DNA of 64,000 nt from Streptomyces parvulus (GTDB lineage: Bacteria; Actinomycetota; Actinomycetes; Streptomycetales; Streptomycetaceae): NCBI RefSeq assembly GCF_014648855.1, contig NZ_BMRX01000015.1:161155-225154 (forward strand), read 5' to 3'. The position numbers were made by a program, and so were the translations under genes. How positions within the stretch are numbered: position 1 is the stretch's first letter; every line of letters starts with the position of its first letter. The notes under the pieces are model-generated. The model had not been told where the DNA came from. It did not search any database and saw only the letters and a list, made by a program, of their open reading frames with translations. Shown piece by piece: positions 1-8,746 of the stretch.

Positions 1-836
1 GGCATCCCGCCTTCGGGTGCGGTCAGCCAGGCGACGAGCGTGCGCCAGTCACCGGGCCGGTCGGTGTCGCGGGGGCCGACGAGGTAGACCTCCTCGACGA
101 AGTCACGTGAGGACAGACCCCGTTCGGTGACGAACGCGCCCAGCGCCGCGTAGGTGAGGTCGAGGTCGTCGTGGGCACCGGCGTGGACGGCCACCGCGGC
201 CGTGCGCTCCGCGAGCCGGAGTTCACGCACCGTGCCCGGGGCGCCACGCGGCAGCGGCGCCTCGGCGGGGACGTAGAGGGTGGCCCGTCCTCCGCCCTCG
301 GTGAACAACTCGTGGGCGTACTGACCACCCGGCGGACCCACCGGCCGCTGGGGCGTCGCGGCGTCCAGGTCACGCATCGCCTCGTCGTACCAGCCCAGTC
401 CCGCTCCGCCGGGGACGTCGAGCGAGACCGCGAGGACGCGCTGAGCCGGAAGGATCTCCAGGCCCACGGCGCGCTCCGCAGCGGGATCGAGCAGCTCGCG
501 CAGCGCGTCGACGGCCCGCTGCGTACGGCCGATCCGGTCCTCCAGCCTGCGCACATGGCCCGCGACGACGTCCCGCGCGGCACGGCGGTTCTCCTCACTT
601 CCGTCGTCGGCCCCGGCCTCAAGCAGAAGCCGCAGATCGGCCAGTGGAAGATCGAGGTCACGGAAGCGCTTGATGGTCAGCGCGGGCCGGATCTGGGCGG
701 GGGAGTAGTAGCGGTAGCCCGAGGCCCCGTCGACCTCCGTGGGAACAAGCAGGTCCTGGTCGTGGTAGCGGCGCAGCATGCGGATGCTCAGGTGCGTGAT
801 CCGGGAGAACTCACCGATCGTCAGACGCCTGGCCAC
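1..836 (-). CDS. MerR-family transcriptional regulator with GyrI-like effector domain (3' end outside window)
   Basis: The product is a DNA-binding regulator that bends and activates its target promoter. It starts at GTG 834-836 behind an AAGGAGA ribosome site and stays open to base 1, so the C-terminus is missing. The first 70 or so residues are a MerR winged helix: TIGEFSRITHLSIRMLRRYH followed by GYRYYSPAQI. A coiled-coil stretch follows (about 85-115), then a GyrI/AraC effector-binding-like region (from about 125) with an LFTEGGG segment. MerR proteins with this C-terminal domain usually bind small hydrophobic ligands. The ligand is unknown here. The NTF2-like gene ends 45 bases upstream on the same strand, so co-transcription is possible. 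Confidence 0.9.
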   Translation of the reverse strand, partial: MARRLTIGEFSRITHLSIRMLRRYHDQDLLVPTEVDGASGYRYYSPAQIRPALTIKRFRDLDLPLADLRLLLEAGADDGSEENRRAARDVVAGHVRRLEDRIGRTQRAVDALRELLDPAAERAVGLEILPAQRVLAVSLDVPGGAGLGWYDEAMRDLDAATPQRPVGPPGGQYAHELFTEGGGRATLYVPAEAPLPRGAPGTVRELRLAERTAAVAVHAGAHDDLDLTYAALGAFVTERGLSSRDFVEEVYLVGPRDTDRPGDWRTLVAWLTAPEGGM

Positions 837-880
837 GGCTCTCTCCTTCGTCGCGGATGTTCCGCCTCACGGTGCCGCCT

Positions 881-1201
881 TCAGGGCGAGATCGTCAGCA
901 GGGTGATCCTCCCTCGTGTGTCGCGCTCGAACGTGAAGCGCAGAGTGACCGGACTGCCGGGGAAGTCTCCGCCGACCCGTGCGCGGGCCCGGTGGCCGGA
1001 GGCGGCGGGGACGACCTCCCGCAGCGTGTACCGCACGGTGGGCAACGCACGGTGCCAGGCGCGCAGCTCAGCGATGCCGCGGTGGGTTCGGCCGTCGTCG
1101 TGCACCACGGCGTCGTCGGCGAAGAACGCGAGGCAGCGCTCCGGGTCGGGATGTTCCGCCGCGGCGAAGTACTCCTCGGTGAACTTCTGGGCGTCTTCCA
1201 T
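881..1201 (-). CDS. NTF2/SnoaL-like small protein
   Basis: This 106-residue protein has the cone-shaped NTF2/SnoaL fold signature. An N-terminal helix (EEYFAAAEHPDPERCLAFFA) is followed by DDAVVHDDGRTHRGIAELRA, then a run of beta strands. The family includes cyclases, isomerases and ligand-binding proteins, and nothing here fixes the substrate. I chose ATG 1199-1201 because an AGGAGG ribosome site sits just upstream. An in-frame ATG at 1279 would give 26 extra residues with no family support. It lies 34 bases after the SDR gene on the same strand, so the two probably form a small operon acting on one compound. Confidence 0.85.
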   Translation of the reverse strand: MEDAQKFTEEYFAAAEHPDPERCLAFFADDAVVHDDGRTHRGIAELRAWHRALPTVRYTLREVVPAASGHRARARVGGDFPGSPVTLRFTFERDTRGRITLLTISP

Positions 1202-1235
1202 GATCTCCTCCTGTCGTGGTGGGTCCGCGGTCGCG

Positions 1236-2009
1236 TCACAGGGCGCGGACCGTGCCTCCGTCGACGACGTACTCGGCACCGGCGACCGCGCCGGCCAGGT
1301 CCGACGCCAGGAAGGCGATCACCCCGGCCACCTCGTCCGGTTCCGCCGGCCGCCCCAGCGGAATGCCGCCCAGAACGTCCATCAGCTCCCCGAGCGCGCC
1401 CTCGCGGGTGATGCCCCGCTCGGCCATCCGCCGGGCCAGGAGCCGCTCGGCGCCGTCGGTCCGGACGAAGCCGGGAGCCACCGAATTGACCCGGACGCCG
1501 GCCGGGGCGACTTCGCGGGCGAGTCCCTTGCTGTACGCCGCCAGCGCGCTCTTGGCAGCCGCGTAGGCCAGCGTCGACTCGTGCAGCGGCATCCTGCGCT
1601 GGATCGACGTCACGTGGACCACGGCGCCCGAGCCGCGCTCCACCATGGAGGGCAGCAGGGCCCGGTCCAGGCGCACGGCGGGAAGCAGGTTGAGTGCGAG
1701 TTCACGCGCCCACACGTCGTCGTCCAGAGCCGCGTAACCGCCGGCCGGAGCGTCCGAGCCGCCCACGACGTGCACCAGCACGTCCGGCACCCCCGCGAGT
1801 CCGGCCACCGCCTCGGCGGCGGACGCGGCACCGTCGAGGGTGCTCAGATCGGCCGTCACGGACAACGGGTCGGTCGTCCGCGGTGCCGTTCGGGCGATCG
1901 TGACGACCCGTGCCCCGGCGTTCCGGAACCGGTCCGCCGTCGCCAGTCCGACGCCCTTGCTGCCACCGGCCACGACGACCGGACGGTCCTGGAATTCAAT
2001 GGTGTCCAT
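1236..2009 (-). CDS. SDR-family NAD(P)-dependent oxidoreductase
   Basis: This is a 257-residue classical short-chain dehydrogenase/reductase. The N-terminal Rossmann glycine motif is GGSKGVG (about residues 15-21). The catalytic Ser is in VTSIQRR and the Tyr-x3-Lys pair is in LAYAAAKSA. PGFVRTD and a terminal VDGGT also fit the family. It would reduce a carbonyl or oxidise an alcohol in the cytoplasm; the substrate cannot be told from sequence. It is the first gene of the leftward SDR-NTF2 pair, and its start is divergent from the furanoside regulon beginning at 2.1 kb. Confidence 0.92.
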   Translation of the reverse strand: MDTIEFQDRPVVVAGGSKGVGLATADRFRNAGARVVTIARTAPRTTDPLSVTADLSTLDGAASAAEAVAGLAGVPDVLVHVVGGSDAPAGGYAALDDDVWARELALNLLPAVRLDRALLPSMVERGSGAVVHVTSIQRRMPLHESTLAYAAAKSALAAYSKGLAREVAPAGVRVNSVAPGFVRTDGAERLLARRMAERGITREGALGELMDVLGGIPLGRPAEPDEVAGVIAFLASDLAGAVAGAEYVVDGGTVRAL

Positions 2010-2168
2010 GCCGCCACCGTGGACTCTCTCCCGGGGAGAGGGTCAAACGGGACTCCACACCACCGGGCGCCTCGCGCCGGGCCGGCCCCGGGTCCTGGGG
2101 CCGGCACTCTTCGAGCGGAGCCGTGCCACTGCGGCCAACCACCCCGCCCGGGAAAGGCGTTGGACGTA

Positions 2169-2223
2169 TTGACACGCCCAACACCCCTCGCGATCCTGTG
2201 ACAGTCGACTTCCATCGATGTAA
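2169..2223 (+). promoter_or_regulatory. Promoter and LacI-type operator for the first GH43 gene
   Basis: TTGACA at 2169-2174 is followed after 17 bases by GATCCT (2192-2197), a plausible vegetative promoter. A 14-base imperfect palindrome, TTCCATC-GATGTAA, sits at 2210-2223, just past the predicted start point, and matches the operator family found at five other sites in this block. The remaining upstream sequence (2010-2168) shows no gene. Confidence 0.6.
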
Positions 2224-2244
2224 ATCCCTCGATGTAAATCCCTC
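2217..2244 (+). repeat. Perfect 14-bp tandem duplication of an operator half-site
   Basis: The unit GATGTAAATCCCTC occurs twice with no gap (2217-2230 and 2231-2244). The first copy contains the right half of the operator at 2210-2223, so the duplication adds a second half-site facing the same way. Confidence 0.85.
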
Positions 2245-2418
2245 GGTGGGCACCTGTCGGCGCACACCTCTCGACGTGCCTCCCCACCGCACGGACACCC
2301 CGCCCGACGGTCACGGGCCGCCCCCACGACGCCTCCGACCGGTTCGTGACCGGACGCCCCGCCCGCCGCGCCCCGGCCGGGCCGGCGCCGAACCGGAGGC
2401 CGACCAGGGAACGGGACC

Positions 2419-3489
2419 ATGAAACCGACTCGCCTGCTGCACACCGCCCTCGCCTGCGCGGTCTCCGGGATCCTCGCGGCCGCGCTGTCCCTCGCGCAGG
2501 CGGAGCCCGCCTCCGCCGACCAGACCGCCCTGCGCGCCGCCGACCCGAGCGTCCTGCGCGTCGGCGGCACCTACGTCTCCGTGCAGTCGGCCGGCGGCGG
2601 CATCGCCGTACGCCAGGCGCCCTCGACGGCCGCACTCGCCTCGGCCCCCGCCCGGCAGGTCTGGTCGGACACCCAGAACCGCGGCGAGGTGTGGGCCCCC
2701 GAGATCGTCCGCGACGGCGGCCGCTACTACATCTACTTCTCCGCCGGACGGGGCCCCGCCCACCGGATGTACGTCATCAGCTCCGCCTCCCCGGACAGCG
2801 GGTACACGGCCGAGACGAAGCTCGCGCTGCCGGACGACAAGTGGGCCATCGACGGCACCCTGTTCACGTTCAACGGACAGCGGTGGTTCGTCTGGTCGGG
2901 CTGGGCGGGGGACACCAACGTCGAGCAGAACCTGTACATCGCGCGGATGAGCAGCCCGACGACACCGACCGGCGCGCGCCACGTCATCTCGCAGCCGCGG
3001 GAGAGCTGGGAGCGCGTGGTCGGCAATCCGTTCATCAACGAGGGACCGGAGCCCGTCAAGGACCCGAACGGCCAGCTTCATATCGCGTACTCCGCCAACG
3101 GCAGCTGGAGCGAGCAGTACTGCCTGGCGGACCTGCGGCTCCGGGCCGGCGGCGATCCGACCTACGTGTGGGACTGGTACAAGTCCAACGGGTGCCTCTT
3201 CGGCTCGAACCGGGCGACCATGATGACCGGCTGGGACCCGACCCTGCACGTCAACGGGCCCGGACACCACACCTTCGTGCTGCTCGACGGCGACATCAAC
3301 ACGAGCCCGCCCGCCGGTCCGCGCTTCCCGCTGATGTTCCACGCCGTCCCGAAGGGAACGCCGTACGCCTGGGAGAACCGGTACTGGTACACCGGCACCT
3401 TCGCCTGGTGGGGGAACACCACCTACAGCCGCGCCAACGTCCCAGGCCCCAACAGCGACACCGGCTGGAGCCTGAAGTTCTTCGAGTAG
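2419..3489 (+). CDS. Secreted GH43 glycoside hydrolase (probable exo-alpha-L-arabinofuranosidase type)
   Basis: This 356-residue secreted enzyme starts at ATG 2419. A Sec signal peptide (about residues 1-33, ending ASA) precedes one five-bladed GH43 propeller. The catalytic triad can be placed: Asp42 (AADPSV), Asp145 (KWAIDGTL) and Glu208 (INEGPEP). VWAPEIVRDG is the usual GH43 blade motif. No carbohydrate-binding module is attached. GH43 members cleave arabinofuranosides, xylosides or galactofuranosides. The short single-domain form resembles exo-arabinofuranosidases, but this is inference from overall pattern. It stands alone, with its own operator upstream, and precedes the LacI gene. Confidence 0.88.
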   Translation: MKPTRLLHTALACAVSGILAAALSLAQAEPASADQTALRAADPSVLRVGGTYVSVQSAGGGIAVRQAPSTAALASAPARQVWSDTQNRGEVWAPEIVRDGGRYYIYFSAGRGPAHRMYVISSASPDSGYTAETKLALPDDKWAIDGTLFTFNGQRWFVWSGWAGDTNVEQNLYIARMSSPTTPTGARHVISQPRESWERVVGNPFINEGPEPVKDPNGQLHIAYSANGSWSEQYCLADLRLRAGGDPTYVWDWYKSNGCLFGSNRATMMTGWDPTLHVNGPGHHTFVLLDGDINTSPPAGPRFPLMFHAVPKGTPYAWENRYWYTGTFAWWGNTTYSRANVPGPNSDTGWSLKFFE

Positions 3490-3564
3490 GACGCCCGTGC
3501 GGCCCGCCTCCCCGGCGGTGTGTGCGACCATCCCGGGGTGGCCGGGCCGGTCGGGTCGGCCTGC

Positions 3565-3601
3565 TTGTCAGCGCCGGGAGACGGGCTGTATAACGTTGTA
3601 A
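3565..3601 (+). promoter_or_regulatory. lacI-type gene promoter with overlapping operator (autoregulation)
   Basis: TTGTCA at 3565-3570, an 18-base spacer and TATAAC at 3589-3594 form a good promoter. The palindrome GTATAAC-GTTGTAA (3588-3601) covers the -10 box, so a bound repressor would block its own transcription. The distance to the GTG start at 3692 leaves a leader of roughly 90 bases. Confidence 0.7.
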
Positions 3602-3691
3602 ACTCGTGCCCAGGGGCTTGGAGTCCGGCTCACCGTGGGGACACCCGCCCCGCACCGAACACCGAGTGGGGACGCTTCGGAGGGATTCGAC

Positions 3692-4711
3692 GTGCGGGTC
3701 AGCCTCAAGGACGTCGCCGCGCACGCGGGGGTCTCCGTCAAGACCGTGTCCAACGTGGTGAACGACTATCCCTACGTCACCGCCGGCATGCGCGAGCGCG
3801 TCCAGCGCTCCATCGACGAACTGGGCTACCGGCCGAACCTGACCGCCCGCCACCTGCGCAAGGGGCGCACCGGCATCATCGCGCTCGCCCTGCCCGAACT
3901 GGGCAACCCCTACTTCGCCGAGCTGGCCGCCGCCGTCATCGACGCCGCCGCCGCGCACGACTACACGGTGCTGCTCGACCACACCGGCGGACGGCGGGAG
4001 CAGGAGATCCTGGTCAGCCAGGGGTTCCGGGCCCGGGTCATCGACGGGCTCATCATGAGCCCCATCGAGCTGGAGACCCAGGACCTGCGCGACCGCACGG
4101 AGGACGTGCCCCTGGTGCTGCTGGGCGAACGCGACTACGACCTGCCCTACGACCACATCGCCATCGACAACGTCGCCGCGGCCCGCACCGCCGTCCGCCA
4201 CCTCATCGGCCTGGGCCGCCGCGAGGTCGCCTTCATCGGGGACCGGCGCGGCCGCAGCGAGCCCGCCCAGCTCCGGGTGCGCGGCTGGCGCGAGGAGCTG
4301 GCCGCCGCCGGACTCCCGGCCGACGACGGACTCGTGGCCGCCACCGACGGCTGGGGGCACGCAGACGGCGCGGCGGCCATGACCCGGATCCTGGAGGCCG
4401 GCCGGCGGCCCGACGCGGTCTTCGCGTACAACGACCTGGTCGCGATCGGCGCCATGCGCGTCCTGCACGCGCGGGGACTGCGGGTGCCCGAGGACATCGC
4501 GGTCGTCGGGTTCGACGACGTCGTCGAGGGCCGGTTCGGCGCGGTGACGCTCACCTCGGTGTCGCCCGACAAGGAGGCCATCGGCCGGCTGGCGGTGGAG
4601 TCGGTACTGGCCCGGCTCGGCGGCCAGTCTCCCGAACCCCGCCGCTTCTGGGCGGACCACCGGCTCGCGGAGCGGGAGAGCACGCTCGGCCGGGGAGCCG
4701 GCGGCGTCTGA
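3692..4711 (+). CDS. LacI-family transcriptional regulator of the furanoside locus
   Basis: This 339-residue protein has an N-terminal LacI helix-turn-helix (VSLKDVAAHAGVSVKTVSNV) and hinge, then a periplasmic-binding-protein-like sensor domain (about 60-335) with DGLIMSP and VVGFDDV signatures. GTG 3692 is preferred to the in-frame ATG at 3635 because GGAGGG lies seven bases upstream and the helix-turn-helix begins immediately. LacI proteins bind short CG-centred palindromes. Six such palindromes lie in upstream regions of this gene and its neighbours, which makes it the likely regulator of all of them. The inducer is probably the sugar imported by the adjacent ABC system. Confidence 0.93.
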   Translation: MRVSLKDVAAHAGVSVKTVSNVVNDYPYVTAGMRERVQRSIDELGYRPNLTARHLRKGRTGIIALALPELGNPYFAELAAAVIDAAAAHDYTVLLDHTGGRREQEILVSQGFRARVIDGLIMSPIELETQDLRDRTEDVPLVLLGERDYDLPYDHIAIDNVAAARTAVRHLIGLGRREVAFIGDRRGRSEPAQLRVRGWREELAAAGLPADDGLVAATDGWGHADGAAAMTRILEAGRRPDAVFAYNDLVAIGAMRVLHARGLRVPEDIAVVGFDDVVEGRFGAVTLTSVSPDKEAIGRLAVESVLARLGGQSPEPRRFWADHRLAERESTLGRGAGGV

Positions 4712-4776
4712 GGCGCACGAGTCCGACGGCCGCGAGGCGGGCCGTGCGGCGGAGGCCTTTGGTCGCCCGGCCTCGC

Positions 4777-4790
4777 TGACATCGTTGTCA
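4777..4790 (+). promoter_or_regulatory. LacI-type operator in the regulator-transporter gap
   Basis: TGACATC-GTTGTCA is a 14-base palindrome with one mismatched pair, flanked by a further C/G match. It lies 165 bases upstream of the next operator, so the two could be bridged by a repressor tetramer. The rest of the 355-base gap 4712-5066 holds no gene. Confidence 0.6.
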
Positions 4791-4929
4791 GGCGCTGGAC
4801 GACTCAGTCTCCGCGCAACGTGGGCCGCAAGTCAAGAGGTGATCGCGTGTTCGCCGGGGTCCGGTGAACGCGACTGCCGGAAAAGCCAGTTCGTTCCGCG
4901 CGCTCTGATCTCAGGTCGCGCACGGGGGG

Positions 4930-4958
4930 TTTACAGCATCCTTGCAACGATGTAAAAC
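4930..4958 (+). promoter_or_regulatory. Transporter-operon promoter with operator in the spacer
   Basis: TTTACA (4930-4935), 17 bases and TAAAAC (4953-4958) make a plausible promoter. The palindrome TTGCAAC-GATGTAA at 4942-4955 fills the spacer and reaches into the -10 box, a repressing position. The binding-protein gene starts 108 bases further on. Confidence 0.6.
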
Positions 4959-5066
4959 CTCTGTGCGGCGGGCCGGACAAGGTCCTCCGCAGGGGGAGAA
5001 GCAGTAGTCGTCGCACAGAGTCCGGCTCCCCAATTCCCTTTCAGCGCCACCCGGATCGGGGTCACC

Positions 5067-6164
5067 ATGCAGCGCACCACTCACCGTCCACACCTCCTCG
5101 GCCGCCCGGTGGTCGTGGCCCTGGCCGCCGCCGTGGCCCTGACCGCGACCGCCTGCGCGAAGTCGGAGGACGACGCGTCGGACGGCAAGCAGTCCGGGTC
5201 GTCCGCGGCCGGCGCCGAGCAGAAGGCCGTCGAGCAGAAGCCGGGCAGCAAGACCTGCACCATCGACGCGTACGGCGCCGAGAAGCTGGACCTGAAGGGT
5301 GCGACCGTCGGCTTCTCCCAGTCGGAGAAGGAGGCCAACCCGTTCCGCATCGCCGAGACCCAGTCCATCAAGGACGAGGCGAAGAAGCGGGGCGTCAAGC
5401 TGCTCACCGCCAACGCCCAGTCGCAGTTCTCCAAGCAGATCACCGACGTGCAGGACCTGCTCGCCAAGGGTGCCGACCTGCTGGTCATCGCGCCGCTGAA
5501 CTCCGACGGCTGGGACCCGGTGCTCCAGGCCGCCGCCGCCAAGAAGGTCCCGATCGTCACCATCGACCGGAAGATCAACGCCGAGGCCTGCAAGGACTAC
5601 GTCTCCTTCATCGCCTCGGACTTCGTCGAGCAGGGGCGCCGCGCCGCCGACCAGATGATCGAGGCGACGGGCGGCAAGGGCGAGGTCGCCATCCTCCTCG
5701 GCGCGGCCGGCAACAACGTCACCACCGAGCGCACCAAGGGCTTCAAGGAGCGCGTCGCCGAGAAGGCCCCGGACCTGAAGGTGGTCTTCGAGCAGACCGG
5801 TGACTTCGCCCGGGAGAAGGGCCAGCAGGTCACCGAGCAGCTCATCCAGTCGAAGCCCGGCATCAAGGGCATCTACGCGGAGAACGACGAGATGGGCCTC
5901 GGCGCGGTGGCCGCGCTCAAGGGAGCCGGCAAGAAGGCCGGCGACGTCAAGATCATCACCGTCGACGGCACGCGCAACGCCGTCCAGGGCATCGTCGACG
6001 GGTGGATCAGCGGGGTCGTCGAGTCCAACCCCCGCTTCGGGCCGCTCGCGTTCCAGACCCTCGACACCTTCACCAAGGGCGAGGCGGTGCCCCAGGACAT
6101 CGTCATCGAGGACGGCGCGTACAACACGGACAACGCCAAGCAGGACATCGGCAAGGCCTACTGA
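5067..6164 (+). CDS. Sugar ABC transporter substrate-binding lipoprotein (YtfQ-like)
   Basis: This 365-residue extracytoplasmic binding protein has a lipoprotein signal peptide ending in TATAC, so Cys30 is probably lipidated. It is a pentose/hexose-type (cluster B) binding protein. GFSQSEKEANPFRIAETQSI, the DLLVIAPLNSDGWDPVL stretch and a VTIDRKI segment closely follow the pattern of YtfQ, the galactofuranose-binding protein of E. coli. Arabinofuranose has the same ring geometry, so either sugar is possible. It heads the importer operon, and a strong hairpin right after its stop would favour extra copies of this subunit. Confidence 0.9.
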   Translation: MQRTTHRPHLLGRPVVVALAAAVALTATACAKSEDDASDGKQSGSSAAGAEQKAVEQKPGSKTCTIDAYGAEKLDLKGATVGFSQSEKEANPFRIAETQSIKDEAKKRGVKLLTANAQSQFSKQITDVQDLLAKGADLLVIAPLNSDGWDPVLQAAAAKKVPIVTIDRKINAEACKDYVSFIASDFVEQGRRAADQMIEATGGKGEVAILLGAAGNNVTTERTKGFKERVAEKAPDLKVVFEQTGDFAREKGQQVTEQLIQSKPGIKGIYAENDEMGLGAVAALKGAGKKAGDVKIITVDGTRNAVQGIVDGWISGVVESNPRFGPLAFQTLDTFTKGEAVPQDIVIEDGAYNTDNAKQDIGKAY

Positions 6165-6172
6165 CCCTCCGC

Positions 6173-6195
6173 GGGGCCCGGGACACCCGGGCCCC
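6173..6195 (+). terminator. Intra-operon hairpin after the binding-protein gene
   Basis: GGGGCCCGGG (6173-6182) and CCCGGGCCCC (6186-6195) form a perfect 10-bp stem with an ACA loop. There is no U-run. It starts nine bases after the stop codon. Such hairpins often protect or partly end the transcript so that the binding protein is made in excess. Confidence 0.65.
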
Positions 6196-6231
6196 GTCGT
6201 CCTGCCCGCACCACACTTCCTGGAGGCACAG

Positions 6232-7791
6232 GTGGCACCCCCCGCCGAAGTCCTCGCCGTCCGCGGACTGAGCAAGACCTTCCCCGGCGTCCGCGCCCTG
6301 GACGACGTGGACCTGACCGTGCACGCCGGCGAGGTCCACGCCCTGATCGGCGAGAACGGCGCCGGAAAGTCGACCCTCATCAAGCTGCTCACCGGCGTCT
6401 ACCGGCCGGACGCCGGCCGCATCTCCTTCCAGGGCCGGGAGGTCTCCTTCGAGACCCCGCTGGAGGCGCAGAAGGCCGGCATCTCGACCATCTACCAAGA
6501 GGTCAACCTCATCCCGCTGCTGAGCGTGGCCCGCAACCTCTTCCTCGGCCGCGAGCCCCGCACCCGCCTCGGACTCCTGGACTTCGCCCGCATGAACCGC
6601 GAGGCCGACGAGATCCTGCGCACCTACGGCGTCCGGGTCGACGTCCGCCAGTCGCTGCGCACCCTCGGTGTCGGGGCCCAGCAGATGGTGGCCCTGGCCC
6701 GTGCCGTGGCCACCGAGGCGCGCGTCGTCATCATGGACGAGCCGACGTCCTCCCTCGAACCGCGGGAGGTGGAGACCCTGTTCACGGTCATCCGCCGCCT
6801 GCGCGACGAGGGCATCGCCGTCATCTACGTCAGCCACCGCCTGGACGAGCTGTACGCCGTGTGCAGCAAGGTCACCGTGCTGCGCGACGGTCGCCGCGTC
6901 CACCACGGCGACCTGGCCGACCTGGACCGGATCGACCTGGTGTCGACCATGCTCGGCCGAGAGCTGGGGGAGGTGCGCGCCGAGGGCCAGACCAAGTTCT
7001 CCGGCGAGCACCTGATCGCCGACGACCAACCGGTCCTCTCGGCACGGGAGTTGTCGGCCCGGCACAAGCTCCACGGCGTCTCCCTCGACATCCGGCCGGG
7101 TGAGGTCGTCGGTCTCGGCGGCCTGCTCGGCTCCGGACGCACCGAGACCGCCAAGGCCATCTCCGGTTCCCTGGCCCTGAGTTCGGGTGCCGTCACGGTG
7201 GCCGGCGTGCCGCTGCGCGGCGGCTCGACACCCGCCGCCATCCGGGCCGGCATCAGCCTGCTGCCCGAGGACCGCAAGAGCGAGGGCATCGTCCCCGGCC
7301 TCTCGGTGCGGGAGAACATCGCGCTCGCCGTCCTGCCCCGGCTCTCCCGCTTCGGACTGGTCTCCGAGTCCCGGGTGGACGGCATCGTGGACACCTTCAT
7401 GAAGCGGCTGCGCATCAAGGCCTCCTCACCCCACCAGAAGGTCGGTGAGCTGTCCGGCGGCAACCAGCAGAAGGTGCTCCTCGCCCGCTGGCTGGCGATG
7501 AACCCCAAGGTGCTGCTCCTCGACGAACCCACCCGGGGCATCGACGTCGGCGCCAAGGCCGAGGTGCAGAAACTCGTCGACGAACTCGCCGCGGACGGCC
7601 TGGGCGTCCTGCTCATCTCCTCCGACCTGGAGGAACTGATCGAAGGGTCCGACCGCGTGGTCGTACTGAAGGACGGTGCGGTCGTCGGCGAACTGACCGG
7701 CGACGACGTCACCGAGGACCAGCTGATGCGCACCATCGCCGGTGAGGCCCCGCCGCGGGGCACGCCCGAGGAGGCGGTCACCCATGGCTGA
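6232..7791 (+). CDS. Sugar ABC transporter ATP-binding protein, two cassettes (YtfR-like)
   Basis: This 519-residue cytoplasmic ATPase carries two nucleotide-binding domains. The first has a full Walker A (IGENGAGKSTLI) and VVIMDEPTSSLEP as Walker B, but its signature loop reads LGVGAQQ rather than the usual LSGGQ-type. The second has a degenerate P-loop (GLLGSGRTE) but a clear LSGGNQQK signature and LLLDEPTRGID. This asymmetry is normal for CUT2/RbsA-type importers of monosaccharides. GTG 6232 was chosen because GGAGG lies six bases upstream. It overlaps the first permease gene by eight bases, indicating translational coupling. Confidence 0.94.
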   Translation: MAPPAEVLAVRGLSKTFPGVRALDDVDLTVHAGEVHALIGENGAGKSTLIKLLTGVYRPDAGRISFQGREVSFETPLEAQKAGISTIYQEVNLIPLLSVARNLFLGREPRTRLGLLDFARMNREADEILRTYGVRVDVRQSLRTLGVGAQQMVALARAVATEARVVIMDEPTSSLEPREVETLFTVIRRLRDEGIAVIYVSHRLDELYAVCSKVTVLRDGRRVHHGDLADLDRIDLVSTMLGRELGEVRAEGQTKFSGEHLIADDQPVLSARELSARHKLHGVSLDIRPGEVVGLGGLLGSGRTETAKAISGSLALSSGAVTVAGVPLRGGSTPAAIRAGISLLPEDRKSEGIVPGLSVRENIALAVLPRLSRFGLVSESRVDGIVDTFMKRLRIKASSPHQKVGELSGGNQQKVLLARWLAMNPKVLLLDEPTRGIDVGAKAEVQKLVDELAADGLGVLLISSDLEELIEGSDRVVVLKDGAVVGELTGDDVTEDQLMRTIAGEAPPRGTPEEAVTHG

Positions 7792-8746
7792 GGCCACCCT
7801 GCGCACCGCCCCGCTGGACAAGGCCCGCGTCCTGCAGTGGCTGCAGACGTACGGCGTCTACGCGGGCGTGGCCCTGCTCCTCGTCGTCAACATCGTCATC
7901 ACCCCGCACTTCCTGTCCGCCGAGAACTTCCGCACCCAGGCCGTCCAGGTCGCGCCGGTCATCATCGTCGCGCTCGGCATGGCCCTGGTCATCGGCACCG
8001 AGGGCGTCGACCTGTCCGTCGGCGCCGTGATGGCGCTGGCCGCCTCCGCCACCGCCCTCTACCTCGGCTACGGCCTGCTGCCCGCGCTGCTGGTCGTGGC
8101 GCTGTTCGCGGCCGGCGTCGGGCTCGCCAACGGAGCCCTGGTCGCCTTCGTCGGCGTCCAGCCGATCGTGGCCACCCTGGCCCTCATGGTCGGCGGCCGG
8201 GGTCTCGCCCTGGTACTGCTGCCCCAGCTGGAGGACCTGCGCAACCCCGCACTGGCCTCCCTGGGCTCGGGCGACGCGCTCGGCTTCCCGTACCTGATCC
8301 TGATCGCCGCCGGACTGGCCCTGCTGGTGGCCTTCGTGGTCCGCCGCACCACCTTCGGCCGCCAGCTCCTCGCCATCGGCGACAGCCGGCCCGCCGCCGA
8401 GCTGGCCGGACTCCCGGTGCGCCGCGTCCTCATCCTCGTGTACGTGGCCTGCGCCCTGCTCGCGGCCGTGGCGGGCGTCCTGGCGACCGCCCGGCTCCAG
8501 GCCAGCGACCCCACCTCGCTCGGCAACCTGATGGAGCTCTCGGCCATCACCGCCGTCGTGGTCGGCGGCACGCCCCTGACCGGCGGCCGCGTCAACATCG
8601 CCGGCACCGTGGCGGGCGCCGTCCTGATCCAGCTGCTCACCGCCACGCTGATCAAGCACGATCTGCCGCCCTCGTGGACCCAGATCGCCCAGGCCATAGT
8701 GATCGTGTGCGCCGTCTACGCGGCACGAGGACGGGGGAAGCGATGA
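7784..8746 (+). CDS. Sugar ABC transporter permease (YtfT-like)
   Basis: This 320-residue integral membrane protein of the BPD_transp_2 family has about eight to ten hydrophobic segments. It carries the conserved motif GTEGVDLSVGAVMALAAS near residue 70 and the coupling-loop region GRQLLAIGDSRPAAELAGLP near 200. It pairs with the next gene to form the membrane channel of a monosaccharide importer. The start ATG overlaps the end of the ATPase gene and its own stop overlaps the next start (ATGA), so the three genes are translated together. Confidence 0.93.
   Translation: MAEATLRTAPLDKARVLQWLQTYGVYAGVALLLVVNIVITPHFLSAENFRTQAVQVAPVIIVALGMALVIGTEGVDLSVGAVMALAASATALYLGYGLLPALLVVALFAAGVGLANGALVAFVGVQPIVATLALMVGGRGLALVLLPQLEDLRNPALASLGSGDALGFPYLILIAAGLALLVAFVVRRTTFGRQLLAIGDSRPAAELAGLPVRRVLILVYVACALLAAVAGVLATARLQASDPTSLGNLMELSAITAVVVGGTPLTGGRVNIAGTVAGAVLIQLLTATLIKHDLPPSWTQIAQAIVIVCAVYAARGRGKR

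Noticed and set aside
171..2201. A 676-codon rightward open frame across the MerR, NTF2-like and SDR genes
   Set aside because: It is antisense to three genes with clear family motifs, has Arg/Gly-rich composition and no domain pattern. High G+C leaves such frames open by chance.
2419..3489. Assignment of the first glycosidase to GH62
   Set aside because: The motif spacing (ADPSV, AIDGTL, NEGPEP) and WAPEI blade fit GH43 better; GH62 shares the fold but has different surrounding motifs.
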